A DNA stretch of 64,000 nucleotides from Blumeriella jaapii. Taxonomy: Eukaryota; Ascomycota; Leotiomycetes; Helotiales; Drepanopezizaceae. The stretch covers positions 62,001-126,000 of the forward strand of contig VWND01000083.1 in NCBI GenBank assembly GCA_009599575.1. Reading direction: 5' to 3'. A program made the translations under genes and the position numbers. Below, piece after piece: positions 1-11,510 of this stretch (the stretch's first letter is position 1; each line of letters starts with the position of its first letter). Below the pieces are notes generated by a model that was given only the letters and a program-made list of their open reading frames with translations, was not told the DNA's origin and searched no databases.

Positions 1-690
1 TTCCGCCTTCTGAACGTTTGAAAAATCGACCAAAAAATCGGCGATCTTTTTTATTAATTTTTCGGAAAATGTAAAATCGGAACGGTTCAAAATACGCGGG
101 GTTAAAAACTCTTTTGCTACGCCTTCGGTTTAATCGAATATATAATTCTTGCGAAATCGATCGTTAACGAAATAGTCGTAATAAAATTCGAAATTGTCGA
201 AAACTTTAATTTCCTAATGGCGTGTTTTATAATTTTTACTATTATTTAATTTAAACTTAAAGTTCGAAACGCGTTTTATGCGAGCTAATCGAAAATCAGC
301 AGATAAATAGAAACTATAGCGTTCAAAAAGCGCGCTAAGATTTTGGCCGTTAAAAGAAAATTTAAAAAAAGTTCGCGAAAAGCGTAAAAGTTGATTTGCA
401 GCGTTTGTTAATTAAAATGAAACGTTGCGAAAAAATAAAACAGCAGATTCGCGATTGGCAAAAGCACGTTCGATAAATTCTACCAAACGCTTTGATTAAA
501 AGGTCTGTCGCAATCGTATAGCTTCCAAAAGTTGTCGTTTACGCTTTTGCGCTTTCTTCAGTTGATTTTGCAAAAGTTTCAACTAAACGCTTTTAGCGCT
601 AGGCTGAAAGATGGCAGGCGAAATGGTTAGCGCTCTGCCTTTTCTTTTGTTTTTTTCTTCGGAGAAAAAACTGTTTTTCAAAAGAAAAAG
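1..690 (-). pseudogene. gag fragment of element A4
   Basis: Degraded copy of the A1 gag N-terminal half, read leftwards. The Glu/Gln/Lys-rich N-terminal segment (about 480-620), expected to form a coiled coil, is followed by the capsid-like region that continues off the window edge. Several TAA/TAG codons occupy CAA/CAG positions. Gag would form the particle shell around the element RNA in the cytoplasm. No intact product is possible. The start is not fixed: the open frame runs into the leader without a clear ATG. Confidence 0.7.
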
Positions 691-919
691 CTTTTGGGAA
701 AAGCTGCTTTTTCGCTAATTAAAAAAAGGAAGGTTATGGTATAATAGCAGGAGCTGAAAAGCTTTGCTAAAGGAAAGATCGTTGAACAAAAGCCATTTTT
801 CGCGAAATGCGGAAATAAGCTTTTTCACGACCGGTCGATCATTTTGGTATGACCCGTAAGGAATTCGAGGAAAAAGATAGTTTACGCCGTCGCCAGCGTA
901 AAAAAAGAATTGTTAATAA

Positions 920-1189
920 TATAACGATTTAATTAATCGAAGGGCTAAAAGATCAGTCAACTAGTCGCTTTGTTTATATGATATAAAAAAACGAGCCTTT
1001 GATTCTGTAACAAAGATATTCATTTAAAATCAATAACTGCAAAAGGCAGAAGTTGCTAAAAAAAGAAAGTTTTATATATATGAATAGTTTCCATAGTTAA
1101 TAGAAAGACCCACCAGGAAACCAGGGAGCTTGCAGCTATACGTAGTTGCTGGGGTGATACGCGAGGTGGCAAAAAAGTGAATCGTCACA
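920..1189 (-). repeat. 5' LTR of A4 (270 bp)
   Basis: It begins TATAACGA (from TGTGACGA by G-to-A change) and ends TCGTCACA. A TATA-like run on the minus strand lies at about 1073-1084. It holds one copy of the GCAGCTATACGTAGTTGC near-palindrome, where both A1 LTRs hold two. Confidence 0.9.
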
Positions 1190-1229
1190 CGTACCATCGT
1201 TTCCTTTGACGTTACTAATTTTATTAAAA

Positions 1230-2640
1230 ATCGAAAATATTTTATTATTAAAGCGCGACGATTCTTTAATTTCTTTTATCGAAAAAATTATTAAAAAAAG
1301 CCACGCTTAAAGCGATTCGGAAAAACTTTCCATCGAAACTTTAATTTATTTAATTAATAAACGAATCCGCGAACAAAAAAAAAACGATAAACGTAAGAAA
1401 ATAAAAGAAATACAAGCTAAAATAAAGCAAAAAAAAACTAAAAAAAAAGTCTACGAAATAATTAAAAAACTCGAAAAAACCAAAAGACGCCGAAACGAAT
1501 TTCGAAAAAAAATTAAATAATTTTAACAAGAATTTAACGCTTTCGAAAATATCGAAAAAAAAGTTTTTATATTTTTTAATACCGTTCTAATTAAAAAAAG
1601 ACAGAAAATAACCTAAGCCGGCGATTATTATAAAATATTCTCGAAGCATTACGATAATAATATTTATTAAAAACGATCTAGCATTTTCTTTAAATATATT
1701 ATACTTTTTATAAAAAACACAGCGAATTCGAGCCGAAAAATATTAAAAATAAAAGACTTTTTAATATATCGAAAGAAAAATACTAAAAAAGCTTAATTTT
1801 TCATTCGGCGTGCAAAGCGAAGCTTCCGCTAAAATAAAAAAATAATATTTTGTACCGATTAAAAAAAAATTAACGCTTATGTTTTAGCTTTCGACGATAA
1901 AATAAAAAAAAAATAAACCGGATACGAACGACGTTTTACGAATATTCGAATTATATAAAACGATTTTAAAAAATGGATATTAAACTTTTTGATAAATGCG
2001 GAAAATCGAAAAATCGCGGCTTCGAATTTATACGATAAAGCGAAGCAAAAAAAGTATAAATTAATTAACGATTTCGTTGCTTATTTAAATAATTTCGAAT
2101 AGCAGTTGCAAATAATAAACGATGCGATTAAAAAAAAAATGCTTTTCGCAAAACTCCGATTTACTTTTCGAAAAAAAATTATTAAACGAAATAATATTGC
2201 AATTATAAGTTCGTACGAAAAATTAATATTAATTGCTCGTCGTATCGAAAATGCTAATAAAATTATCAGCGACGAAACGAAAAATAATAAACGACGAAAC
2301 GAACGCAAAAAAAAAAAAAAAAAAAAAGATTTATATTTACGATTAAAGCTTAAAAGCTAAAACAAATACATATCGTTTTCGATTCGAAAATACGTTATAA
2401 AAAGAAAAACGAAAGCGAAAAAACGATAATTTTAATAAAATCCTTTGAAATCTTAAAATTTTTAACGATTTTTTTTACTTTTCGAAATGCAGTCGCTATT
2501 AAAAAAAAAGGCATCGTATAGCCAATTGTTTAAAAATCGAATGTTATAAATGTAACAGAAAAAAATATATAACTTTAAACTGCCCCGAAGCTAACAAATC
2601 TAAAGATTCGGAAAAAGCTTCCGCTCGATTTTAATTTCGT
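1230..2640 (+). pseudogene. gag of element C2
   Basis: Gag-like frame reading rightwards, rich in Lys, Glu and Arg, with two long basic helical stretches (about 1340-1500 and 2230-2320). A nucleocapsid zinc knuckle CYKCNRKKYITLNC lies at about 2541-2582; it fits CX2CX4HX4C with the His changed to Tyr, as RIP would do (CAT to TAT). The best-preserved run is 2106-2360. C1 carries the same region on the minus strand at 39480-40870. Stops are TAA/TAG at glutamine positions, plus frameshifts, so the frame is dead. Confidence 0.75.
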
Positions 2641-2659
2641 CGCTGCCAACAAAATCGAA

Positions 2660-2952
2660 CGAAAAAAAAAAATAAAAATAATAATTTCAGTCGAAATTAA
2701 AAAAGCCAAAAGCGAAACTCGTACGAAACGAGCTTTTATCGATTGCGGCGCGGAAAAAAACTGCGTAATCCAAAAATTATTAATTAAATATAAATAAAAA
2801 CCAATTCAAAAACGTATTAATTTATCTACGGTTAAAAAAAAAAAAAGTAACCATCTACGGCACGCATACGCAACTTATTCGCGCCATTGATAATTATAAA
2901 ACAACTAAAAAAATACAAAGCGATTTCGTAGCTTGCGATATAAATATCCTAA
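2660..2952 (+). pseudogene. retropepsin (protease) region of C2, interrupted by B1
   Basis: The motif AFIDCGAEKNCVIQKLL at about 2732-2782 corresponds to the aspartic protease active site (usual form ALIDSGAxxxFI). The catalytic Asp is present and Ser is replaced by Cys. The domain would cut the Gag-Pol polyprotein inside the particle. The reading is broken at 2952, where the 3' LTR of B1 begins; the linker towards RT resumes at 31956. C1 has the same motif on the minus strand near 39300. Confidence 0.75.
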
Positions 2953-3219
2953 TGTAAAAATAGGTAGGAAAACCAGACTGATACGGCCACATATCGGTGG
3001 GTAAAATAGTTTAGGAAATTCCTAGAAAAGACTGAAAAAAGGAAAAGAAAAATAAATAAAAGTATGAATTGGACTGCGTGTTTATAATATTATTTAAAAG
3101 AATGCTTTGCTTTTATATCTGTTAAAAATAGTTAATAGTAAAAGGTTTCGGAAGGGTCTATGCCTCGATTATAGCTAAAATTATTAATTTTTATTAATAC
3201 AAAATATTACCGTTTTATA
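2953..3219 (-). repeat. 3' LTR of B1 (267 bp)
   Basis: It starts TGTAAAAATAGG and ends ACCGTTTTATA (TACA before mutation). It aligns without gaps to the other 267-bp B LTRs at 19773, 30771, 31685, 51486, 52144 (reversed) and 56006 (reversed). The minus-strand TATA box TATAAAAG of the family is present here in altered form. Confidence 0.92.
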
Positions 3220-3364
3220 TTCTGTTTTAAATAATATACGTAATTGTTTTTAATTACGACTAAAAAAAAATATAATTTTAATAAATGCAATTTAATTTAT
3301 TTTATATGATTTAAAAACTAATTAATTAAAACCAAACTTTTTAGTTTTATACTCTTTTGGTTTT

Positions 3365-5044
3365 CTAATCCGTTTTTGATCTTTTTGCTGTTGGTTTCTG
3401 CGGAAAAATAGCGTTTCGCTTATCGTTTAAATTATTTTGTTTATTTTGTTTTTTTAAAAAATAATTCGATAAAATATTAATCGAAGTATCGTTTAGATTT
3501 ACAAACGTTTTAATAATTTTTTCGTCGATAATATTATTAAATATCGCCGCGACGAATGCTTTTTACGATTTTTTTGCGTAAATAATAAATTTCAGCTTTT
3601 AAATATAGTTTTACGCTTTGCAAAAAGCGCTAAAAAGTTTTATATTAAAATCGTAAAAGTAATCGATTAATTCGTTATAATTAAAACCGATTAACGCTTT
3701 TGCTTCGCGTAAAACTAATAGATCGGACCACGGTTATTTACCGACGAATACTTTTAAAAAAGCTTCGAAGCTTATAAAAAAAACTATTTTACGAAATAAT
3801 TCGAAAATAATCGTTTGTAATCGAAATTACCGAAAATGCTGTAATTATTTTCGCCGCAATACAAATAATATCAAATTGCCTATCGGATTATTGTTTTCGA
3901 AATAATTTTTGTATTTTTGCGCCGTATAATTATTCGAATAAACCAGTATTACGCCGTCGGTTTTTTAAATCTTAAATTTAACGAAAACCTTTTGCTTAAT
4001 CGAAAAGCTGACAAAAGTTATTTTATTTTTTATTTCGTAGCTTTCGGTTTCGTAATCCGATAAAATAGCCGAAGCCATTGTTTTAAACGCGCTAAAATAC
4101 GAAAAAGCCGGGCTTTTCTAAATGGTTTTAATTAGCTTGGCGTCGTAATATAATTGCAAATAAGCTTCGATTATTTTCGAATTGTATACGAATACAAGCA
4201 AAACGTAATAATCGAAAATAGCGTCGGTAAAATCTTCGATTTTTTTTTTTTTTTAAAAATCGGCGATATCGAATTTTATAATTATAATACGATCGGAATC
4301 AGCGAAACCTAAAGCGATCGGAACGTTAAAATAAATTATAAAACGGCAGTTTCCGAAATTCCGAATAATTAAAACAGCGAAATAAAAGCCGGGGTGCATT
4401 TTAAAAGCTTATTAAATAAAACTGTAAAATATATTAGCGAAAAAAGCTGTAGGCGCTTTTTAAATTTTAACCAGTCGAAAATAATACTTATATATAATTT
4501 TTTTTTTTTTTATAAAATACAGCAATAGTTTGTTTTTTCCGTTATAAGATTTTACGTAATTAACGAATTCGCAATTTAGTTTAAATAAGTTTTAAAACAT
4601 ACCGTCGGTCGAAAAGCCAAAAGAGTCGGCTTTTAAAAATATTCGTTGCTTTTATTTTTTTACGTTTTAATCGAATTTTATAATCGCGTTAAAAACCTTA
4701 AGATTTATTTTAAAATTTACGTAGCCTAAATAAATTTTAGCACGTGCTTAAATAATTTTCGCAATTTTTCGTCGAAATATAAATTAATTATTAAAATTAA
4801 TTTCGAATACGTCGTAATCCGAATTTTTAATAATAGCGAATCGATTAGCAAAGCCGATAACGTCGATTTTTTTTATAATTAAATCGCAGTACGCCGCGTA
4901 ACAACGTATATAAAAATAGCAAAACTTGCCGTTTTTTTTGGCGTTAATGTTATTCGTAAAAACGAAATTAAAAAATCGGAATTTTTTAACGAAAAAAAGC
5001 TCGAATAAAAACGAATCACCGTTTTCAAAAGTTTTTTTTATTTA
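3365..5044 (-). pseudogene. C-terminal part of extra ORF of B1 (unknown function)
   Basis: Homologous to the C-terminal half of the large B2 frame at 20186-23515. The frame ends in Lys-Thr-Asp and TAG at 3365-3367. Only TAA/TAG codons at CAA, CAG or TGG positions interrupt it over most of its length. The tail is rich in Lys, Asn and Gln. A1 cuts the frame at 5044, and the N-terminal part continues at 11511. I do not recognise the protein family; see the B2 entry for the fullest copy. Confidence 0.6.
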
Positions 5045-5341
5045 TGTGACGATCTAATCAGTCGAAGGGCTGGGAAATCAGTCAACTGGTCGCCGAATTC
5101 ATATGATATGAGAAACGAGCCTTTGGTTCTGTAACAAAGATATTCACTTAGAATCAACAATTGCAAAAGGCAGAAATTGCTAAAAGAAAAGAGCCTTATA
5201 TATATAAATAGTTTTTACAATTAATGGAAAGATCCATCAGAAGACCAGGGAATTTGCAGCTATACGTAGTTGCTGGGAAGCTTGCAGCTATACGTAGTTG
5301 CTGAGATGACACGAAAGGTGGCAACAGAGTGAATCGTTACA
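5045..5341 (-). repeat. 3' LTR of A1 (297 bp)
   Basis: It begins TGTGACGATC and ends TCGTTACA, the least mutated A LTR ends in the window. It contains two tandem 28-bp units at about 5251-5309, each centred on GCAGCTATACGTAGTTGC. The terminal 8 bp form an inverted repeat (TGTGACGA / TCGTNACA). Confidence 0.95.
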
Positions 5342-5356
5342 TTACCCCCCCGTCCG
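5342..5356 (-). promoter_or_regulatory. Polypurine tract of A1
   Basis: On the minus strand CGGACGGGGGGGTAA directly precedes the 3' LTR. A G-rich purine run in this position is the usual primer site for plus-strand DNA synthesis. It overlaps the last codons of pol. Confidence 0.7.
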
Positions 5357-6980
5357 AAAAAAGCGCGCCTTCGAGCTTTTATCTATTGGGACGTCGCTAT
5401 CCAAATAATCGTACGAATCCAAATCTTCGGAATACGCTTTCAGCCAATTTACAAGTTTTGCAAAAGGACCGGGAAGCTTTTTATGCGCCAAATGAAAGTC
5501 GCGCATTTTCAAAAAAGCATATATAAAATCAAACGCGGAATACCACGTAAAATCTTTATTTAAGCTTATCCAAAAAGCTTTATATTAAAAGGTTTTTCGT
5601 TGCATTCGATAAGCGATTAATTTTTCGACTTTGTATTCAAGCTTATTAATTATATTAATAAATTCAAAAGCTAGGTTAATCTGATCTGAAAGCGCGTCGT
5701 TAGCTGCTTTACGCAGTCGATTAGCGTGAAAAACTGAGTGTACGTTTATAATACTAAAAAAGTCTAGCTTGAAAACGTTATCGAAGATTTTAGCTACAAT
5801 TTTAAAAAAGCCGTTTGTAAGATTGTCGAGCTTGCGAAAAGGCCGGAAAATCGGAAATAAACGCATATCGAATTATACGTAGTCGCCAACGTTAAAATCG
5901 ATCGCGCGGCGAAATTTATTCGCATTTCTTTTTATTTTGTCGTGGGCTTATTAGAAATGCGATTTGACGAGGTTTTAAGCGTCGTAATAACGGCGAGCGT
6001 ACGCACGAGCTTCGTTTGCGTTTAATTTATATAAAAAATTGGAAAAAGAAAAAGTGTCGAGCTTCCAGTTTCAATTAATATAGAAAGTATAACCGTATAT
6101 AATTTTAAAAAGTGAAAAGCCATCTAGACTTTCGTAAAAAAAAACCATTTAAGCGAAATCTATTATTAAAAAAAATTCGCTTTAATCGTTTTAATAAAAA
6201 TTCACGAAAGGTCGAAAGCGTTTTTGCAAATATTAATTGTAAATCTCGGTCTGACCGTCGGTTTCAAAATAAACGGCTATCGAAAGCTTTAATTGCGTAT
6301 CGAATATTTTATTCAATTCAGATCAAAAAGTAAACCAATACTAAAAGCTACGATCGCTAATAATACTTTTTGAAAAGCCAAAATACTTATACATATAAAA
6401 TATATACAATTTAGCGAAGCTTCGAGCGTCGATATTTTTGTAACAAAGAATCGAAATAACCTGCTTGAAAAAACGATTTATCACTACGAACACGTTATCG
6501 TAATCGTATTTGTTTTTGTTAAAGCTGCAAAAGTCTATTATAACGTGCTTTTAAAAGTGGTCAAAAACAAAAAGAGGCTGAAAAAAGCCGGGGCGCTTAT
6601 TTCTTAAAACAGAACTTTTTCGACAAACGTAGCAGTTGCGATAATATTGTTTTACGAAAGCTATTATATCTCGTTAATAATATTGGTCCGAAAGCAATTG
6701 CGTAATTTTGCGAGCGCTGAAATAAGCGGTAAAAATCTGGTCGTGTATTTTTCGTATAAAAGCCAAACGAAAATGATCGACGTTTAGTATTATCAAACGA
6801 TCGTAATATAGCAGCAGATCGCGTTTAAGTATATACGAAATATTGTTAGCGTCGTTCCTTTTCGTAGCGTCTCGTACAGCTTCCTTTCGAAAAGCTATCA
6901 GGCTGCTAGCTGTGCGATTAGCGTGGAAAAGCTGGTCAACGACACGAAATACGGATAAAAAATCAGCTATTTCGACGATA
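5342..6980 (-). pseudogene. integrase with chromodomain, A1
   Basis: Reading leftwards: an HHCC zinc-binding domain at about 6560-6760 (NCYVCRKSSVLRNKRPG), then the rve catalytic core with all three acidic residues recognisable as VIIDF (near 6535), SDRS (near 6350) and GQTE (near 6247). A C-terminal module and a chromodomain follow (about 5400-5650, motif EYKVEKLIAYRMQRKTFQYK). The pol frame ends at TAA 5342-5344, touching the LTR. Chromodomains of this class bind histone marks and steer integration, which defines chromoviruses. Stops at Gln/Trp positions make this copy inactive. Confidence 0.85.
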
Positions 6981-6989
6981 AAAACAGCT

Positions 6990-8640
6990 GTTTCGAAAGC
7001 CGTAAAAAGTCGAAGTTTTTTAGTTAAAAAGCGATGATCGATTTAATCGGTTTGAAAAAGGATTTGCAAACGCTGAATGCGTTTAAAAGAGTTTTAAAAA
7101 TCGAGTTCGGTCGTACGACGTATTAATGCGTCAGCCAAAAGATTGTGTTTACTTGGTTTGTACGTAATAAAAAAGTTGTAGTCGGCGAAAAGCTCGGCCC
7201 AGCGTGCTTATCGAACGTTTAAGGATTTGAAAATCATAAAGTATTCCAAAGCTTTATGATTAATAATTATTTTGATTTAATAAACTAAACTAGCTAGTTT
7301 AATACGAAAATTGCTTAAAAATCTCACGATTGCGAGCATTTTTTTGTCGTGTACGACGTAATTTAGCTTTGCGAAAACTATAATTTTGCTAAAATAAGCG
7401 ATTAAAAGCCAGTCGTCGTTATAAAGCTGCGAAAACACAAAAGCTACTACGCCGTCGAAAGCGTTAATTTTTAATATACAGGAAAGGTTTTGCTTGTAAT
7501 ATTATAAAACTAATGCAATAATAAAAGCTAATATAAAAAGGTCGAAACTCTCCTGACATTCAAAAATGAAATTGTAAAAAACGTTAGTTTTGGTCAAATA
7601 AACCAAAAGCTTTGCAATTATACCGTAGTCTCGAATAAAACGTCGGTAAAAATTACAAAAACCAAAAAAGCTTTATATATTTTTTATAATAATAAAAGAT
7701 TTCCAATGGACGACTACGGAAACCTTTTCTGAATTTACTTCTAGGCTTTTAATCGAAATAATAAAACCTAAATAGCGGATCCGAATAACGTTGAATTTAA
7801 ACTTCCGAATATCGGCCTATAATTCAGCGTCAGCGAGCCTTTAAAACATTTTGCGAACGTATATAACGTATTTTAAAAAGTCGGACGAATAAATAAAAAT
7901 GTTATTCAAATATACAATATAAAAATCGTTTAAATAATCGAAGAAAACGTCGTTTATATAGCGTTAGTAAATTGCGGATTTATTAATAAAGCCAAAAAAT
8001 AGCACTTTGCATTTATAAGCGCCGTAACGCGTACGAAACGTCGTTAGTTTTTTACTAACGGAATCCATACGAATTCTGTAAAAAACTTAACGAATATCGA
8101 GCTTCGTAAAAATTCGCGCTTTCGAAAAACGAGCAAAAGTCTTATCGATAAAAAAAAAAAAGTAGCGATTCTTACGAATAACATTATTAAAAGCTCGATA
8201 ATCGATACAAAAACGCAATAAACCATCGGGTTTTTTAGCGAAAAGCATTAAAGCAACAAAAAAAGCGATAAAAGATTCGATAAAGCTTTTATCAAAGTTA
8301 TTTTGCAAATAAATTTTAATAATTTCGAATTCCGGAATCGATATCTTATATAAAAAAATGTATTTCAGCTTTTTTTTACTTACAGTAAGCTCGATCTTAT
8401 GATCGTAAAGCCGGTAAAAGGCTAGCTCGTTACTAGCGGCCTTAAAAAACACGTATTCGAAATTTTTGTATTTCGGAGAAAAAAATTCGAGAAAAAGTTT
8501 ATTCGAAATTAGCTTTGCTAAGCTGATTAAAAAAATCGAAATCGATATTTTATTAGTTTTGAAACGTTCGAAAAAACTGTAAAATTAGGTCTTGAAAAAA
8601 GTGTTGTACGTAAAGTCGTTTAGTATTCTGTCGATCTCGT
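6990..8640 (-). pseudogene. reverse transcriptase and RNase H, A1
   Basis: RT motifs read leftwards: FAKKPDGLLRFCIDYRAFNN (about 8170-8240), then IFTKLDIR (near 8090-8110) and the active-site segment IVYLNNIFIYSS (7895-7930). There the usual YLDD has become YLNN, which two G-to-A changes explain. The RNase H part (about 7150-7600) includes the conserved loops FDGVVAFVFSQ and SKHNLLADALIRR. The best-preserved run is 8087-8452. The enzyme would copy element RNA into DNA in the cytoplasmic particle. Loss of both active-site aspartates means this copy cannot work. Confidence 0.85.
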
Positions 8641-9388
8641 ACAAAAAGATTAAAAACACTTTAACTGCTTCTTTTCTGGAAATCAGCTTAAAAGCGTATG
8701 CAATAATCTGGCAGATGGAAATTGGATAAACAATAGGTTAAAGGACTCGTCTTCGAACTGGTTTAGAAGGTTCAAAAAGTGGCTTGTCTGAATTATCGAT
8801 TATATTAAGCTGAAAAGCTATCGCGGCGAGAGCCTTCCTTCGGTCTTTGATATAACTATTCTTCGTAGAACGAGGAAGCTGTTCTGTCGAAAGGAAAAGA
8901 AAAAAAAAAGAAATAATAAAAAAGGGGTCGGCAGCCTGGAAAAATGGTGTAATTTCTTGTATTATTCCATTAGCGTCGCCATCGAAATTGACACCGCGAA
9001 TGAAATTCGATTTTTTCGCGCTTCGCACAGCGTCGTAGGTTTGCCACAATTGATCAAGGTTTTTGTTACGTTTTATAACGTCGTTTTAATAGCGAGATTA
9101 AATCTTTCGGAAGTGCAAATAAAAGATTTTAATACAACGAGCGTAAAAAGCTGTAAAAGAGTAAAACTTCGGCTAATAAAGCTTGCGTTTATTACAATTT
9201 AATAAAACTTAGTATTCGGCCAACCAAGCTTTTTTTAAAATCATATTATAATTTCCGAAGTTGATAATTAAAAAAAAAGTAAACGATTGTATTCGATTAT
9301 TAATAATAAAATTAAAAAGCGTAAAATATATGATTAAATAGCCACGAGCTTTATTATACTTTTTTATAAAAAAAAAAGCCGGGAAAAA
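8640..9388 (-). pseudogene. Protease-RT linker, A1
   Basis: Open, moderately preserved frame (clearest at 8738-9049) joining the protease to the RT. It includes an acidic and Ser/Pro-containing stretch but no domain I can name. Linkers of this type are cut out of the polyprotein. It has no neighbour other than its own pol domains. Confidence 0.5.
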
Positions 9389-9600
9389 TTAAATTAAAAG
9401 TTTTAAAAAAAAAAAAAAGAATTTGATCAGCGCCGAATCGATTAACGCATAACCGTTCGCTTTAAAATCGGCGAGCGCTTTTATTTTGTACGAAAAGCTA
9501 TTTTTAGTAAATGTAACGGGAATTGTTAATAAATCGCTACTAAAAAGCTTTCGAACGTTAAAATAACGCATATCGCGCAACACGCCCAAAAAAGAAGCTT
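9389..9600 (-). pseudogene. retropepsin region, A1
   Basis: The segment IKALADFKANGYALIDSALI at about 9423-9482 matches the aspartic protease active-site loop (ALxDSGAxGxAFID in relatives). The Asp remains, while Ser-Gly are read as Phe-Lys, as expected after mutation. Upstream lies a short linker from gag with VLRDMRYFN. Confidence 0.65.
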
Positions 9601-9639
9601 TGCTTAAACCTGGGCGTTTTCCCGACTGGCGGAAAAGCT

Positions 9640-10990
9640 TTTAATTTTTTCGTATGCGTCTTAAAAATCGTTTAAAAAAGGATTTTCGTTTTTACTATTA
9701 TTATCAAAAGGCAAATCTTCGGCCGGTTCGACCTCGTTTATACCTACCAGCCTAAAAGGGCCTTTGGATAGAACCGAAGATCGGCCCGTAAAAAGTCGTG
9801 CAAATTAGCCTCGAATCTTTTGAAATAAAATAAAAACGAGCGTTATCGTTGGTCCGATCGAAAAAAAAAAACGCCAAAAAGGGCGTTTTAGCGTGGAAAA
9901 AAAGGAAAAACAAAGGGCTGAAAAAAAGCTTGTGAAGCATTAGAACGATTTTCGTACGTACGATTTGACTCGTAATACGCTTTAATTAAAAACCTACCAC
10001 TTTGATAAATAATAGACTTAATTAAAAAACGATTCGCGTATAAAATTCGTTCAGCTAACTGACTTTGTTTTTTTTGTCGAACGGCGGTGAGCCAATTTTT
10101 TAAAAGTCGTTGTACGCGCCTATTCCAAATGCAGCTTTTTTTATAAACGCTTTGGTATTTTGTCGCGAAAAGCGTTTCGAAGCTATTTATTAGTTCGTAT
10201 TTAAGCGTTCGCTGCGAAAATGGAAAATCGCAAATAAAATCGCCAAAAGTCGTCGTGCGTATTTATTGCAAGCATTTTAAACTCGTCTTCGGCCCTCTGA
10301 ACGTTTGAAAGATCGGCCAAAAAATCGGCGACTTTTTTAACTAATTCTTCGGGAAATATAAAATCGGAACGGTTCAAAATACGCGGGATCAGGAATTCTT
10401 TTGCCACGCCTTCGGTCTGATCGAATATATAATTTTTGCGAAATCGATCGTTAGCGAAATAGTCGTAATAAAATTCGAAGTTGTCGAAAACTCTAGTTTC
10501 TTAATAGCGTGCTTTATAATTTTTACTATTATTTAACTTAAACTCAAAATTCGAAACGCGCTTTATGCGAGCTAATCGAAAATCAGCAGATAAATAAAAA
10601 CTATAGCGTTTAAAAAGCGCGCTAAGGTTTTGGCCGTTATAAAAAGATCCAAAAAAAGTTCGCGAAAAACGTAAAAATTGGTTTGCAGCGTCTGTTAATT
10701 GAAATAAAACGTTGCGAAAAAATGGAGCAGCAAATTCGCGATTAGCAGAGGCACGTTCGATAAATTCTACCAAACGCTCTGATTAAAAAGTCTGTCGCAG
10801 TCGTATAATCTTCAAAAGTTGTCGTTCACGCTTTTGCGCTTCTTTCAGTTGATTTTGCAGAAGTCTCAATTAAACGCTCTCAGCGCTAAGCTGTGAAGAA
10901 ATGGCAGGCGAAATGGTTAGCGCTCTGCCTTTTCCTTTGTTTTTCTTTCCTCGAAGAAAGGACTGTTTTTCAGAAAAAAAAGCTTTTGGG
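9640..10990 (-). pseudogene. gag of A1
   Basis: Gag frame read leftwards. The N-terminus (about 10780-10990) is basic, then rich in Gln/Glu/Leu as for a coiled coil. The capsid region covers 10501-10773 (AAPFFRNVLFQLTDAANQFL) and 10201-10407 (FLIPRILNRSDFIFPEELVK), followed by a C-terminal segment to about 9750. No zinc knuckle is recognisable, either lost or absent. A4 and A2 carry the same gag. The start is uncertain; no ATG with context stands out. Confidence 0.72.
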
Positions 10991-11208
10991 GGAGGCTGCT
11001 TTTTTGCTAATTAAAAAAAAGGTTGAAGTGTAGTAGCAGGAGCTGAAAAGCTTTGCTAAAAAAGGGATCGTTGAACAAAAGCTATTTTTCGCGAAATGCG
11101 GAAATAAGCCTTTTCACGACCGGTCGATCACTTTGGTATAACCCGTAAGAAATTCGAGAAAAAAAATAGTTTACGCCGTCGCCAGCGTAAAAAAAAAGTT
11201 ATTAATAA

Positions 11209-11505
11209 TATAACGATTTAATTAATCAAAAGGCTGGGAAATCAATTAACTGATCGCCGAGTTTACATAATATAAAAAACGAGCCTTTGGTTTTGTAACA
11301 AAAATATTCACTTAGAATCAACAACTGCAGAAGGCAGAAGTTGCTAAGAAAAAAAAGCTTTATATATATGAATAATTTCCACAGTTGATAGGAAGACCCA
11401 CCAGAAAACCAGGGAGCTTGCAGCTATACGTAGTTGCTGGGGAGCTTGCAGCTATACGTAGTTGCTGGGATGACACGAGAGGTGGCAACAGAGTGAATCG
11501 TCACA
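11209..11505 (-). repeat. 5' LTR of A1 (297 bp)
   Basis: It begins TATAACGATT (TGTGACGA with two G-to-A changes) and ends TCGTCACA, so it has exactly the length of the partner at 5045. The double 28-bp unit is at about 11412-11470. Confidence 0.95.
11359..11370 (-). promoter_or_regulatory. TATA-like box in A1 5' LTR
   Basis: The minus strand reads CATATATATAAAGC here, the best TATA candidate in the family-A LTR. It is shared in position by the LTRs at 920, 5045 and 45910. Function is inferred from position only. Confidence 0.5.
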
Positions 11506-11510
11506 ATTTA

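Larger units (their letters stand above)
1..1189 (-). mobile_element. Element A4: 5' part of a family-A chromovirus, cut by window edge
   Basis: This stretch matches A1 at about 10289-11505 and lies in the same minus orientation. It holds the N-terminal half of gag, a leader of about 230 bp and the 5' LTR. The LTR ends at 1189, and family-C sequence begins at 1190 in the middle of the C leader, so A4 inserted into C2. The five bases after the LTR, CGTAC, would be one half of the target duplication; the other half lies left of the window. Confidence 0.88.
5045..11505 (-). mobile_element. Element A1: complete family-A chromovirus (6,461 bp)
   Basis: Two LTRs of 297 bp bound the element, and ATTTA is duplicated at 5040-5044 and 11506-11510. 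B2, which lacks the insertion, shows the uninterrupted site at about 21860. Read on the minus strand the order is 5' LTR, leader, gag, protease, RT, RNase H, integrase, chromodomain, 3' LTR. The element is complete in structure, but every frame carries stops. It is one of the youngest insertions because it interrupts B1 and nothing interrupts it. Confidence 0.95.

Noticed and set aside
2081..2308. 75-codon minus-strand frame, also seen at 39734-39961
   Set aside because: Shadow of family-C gag in both C2 and C1.
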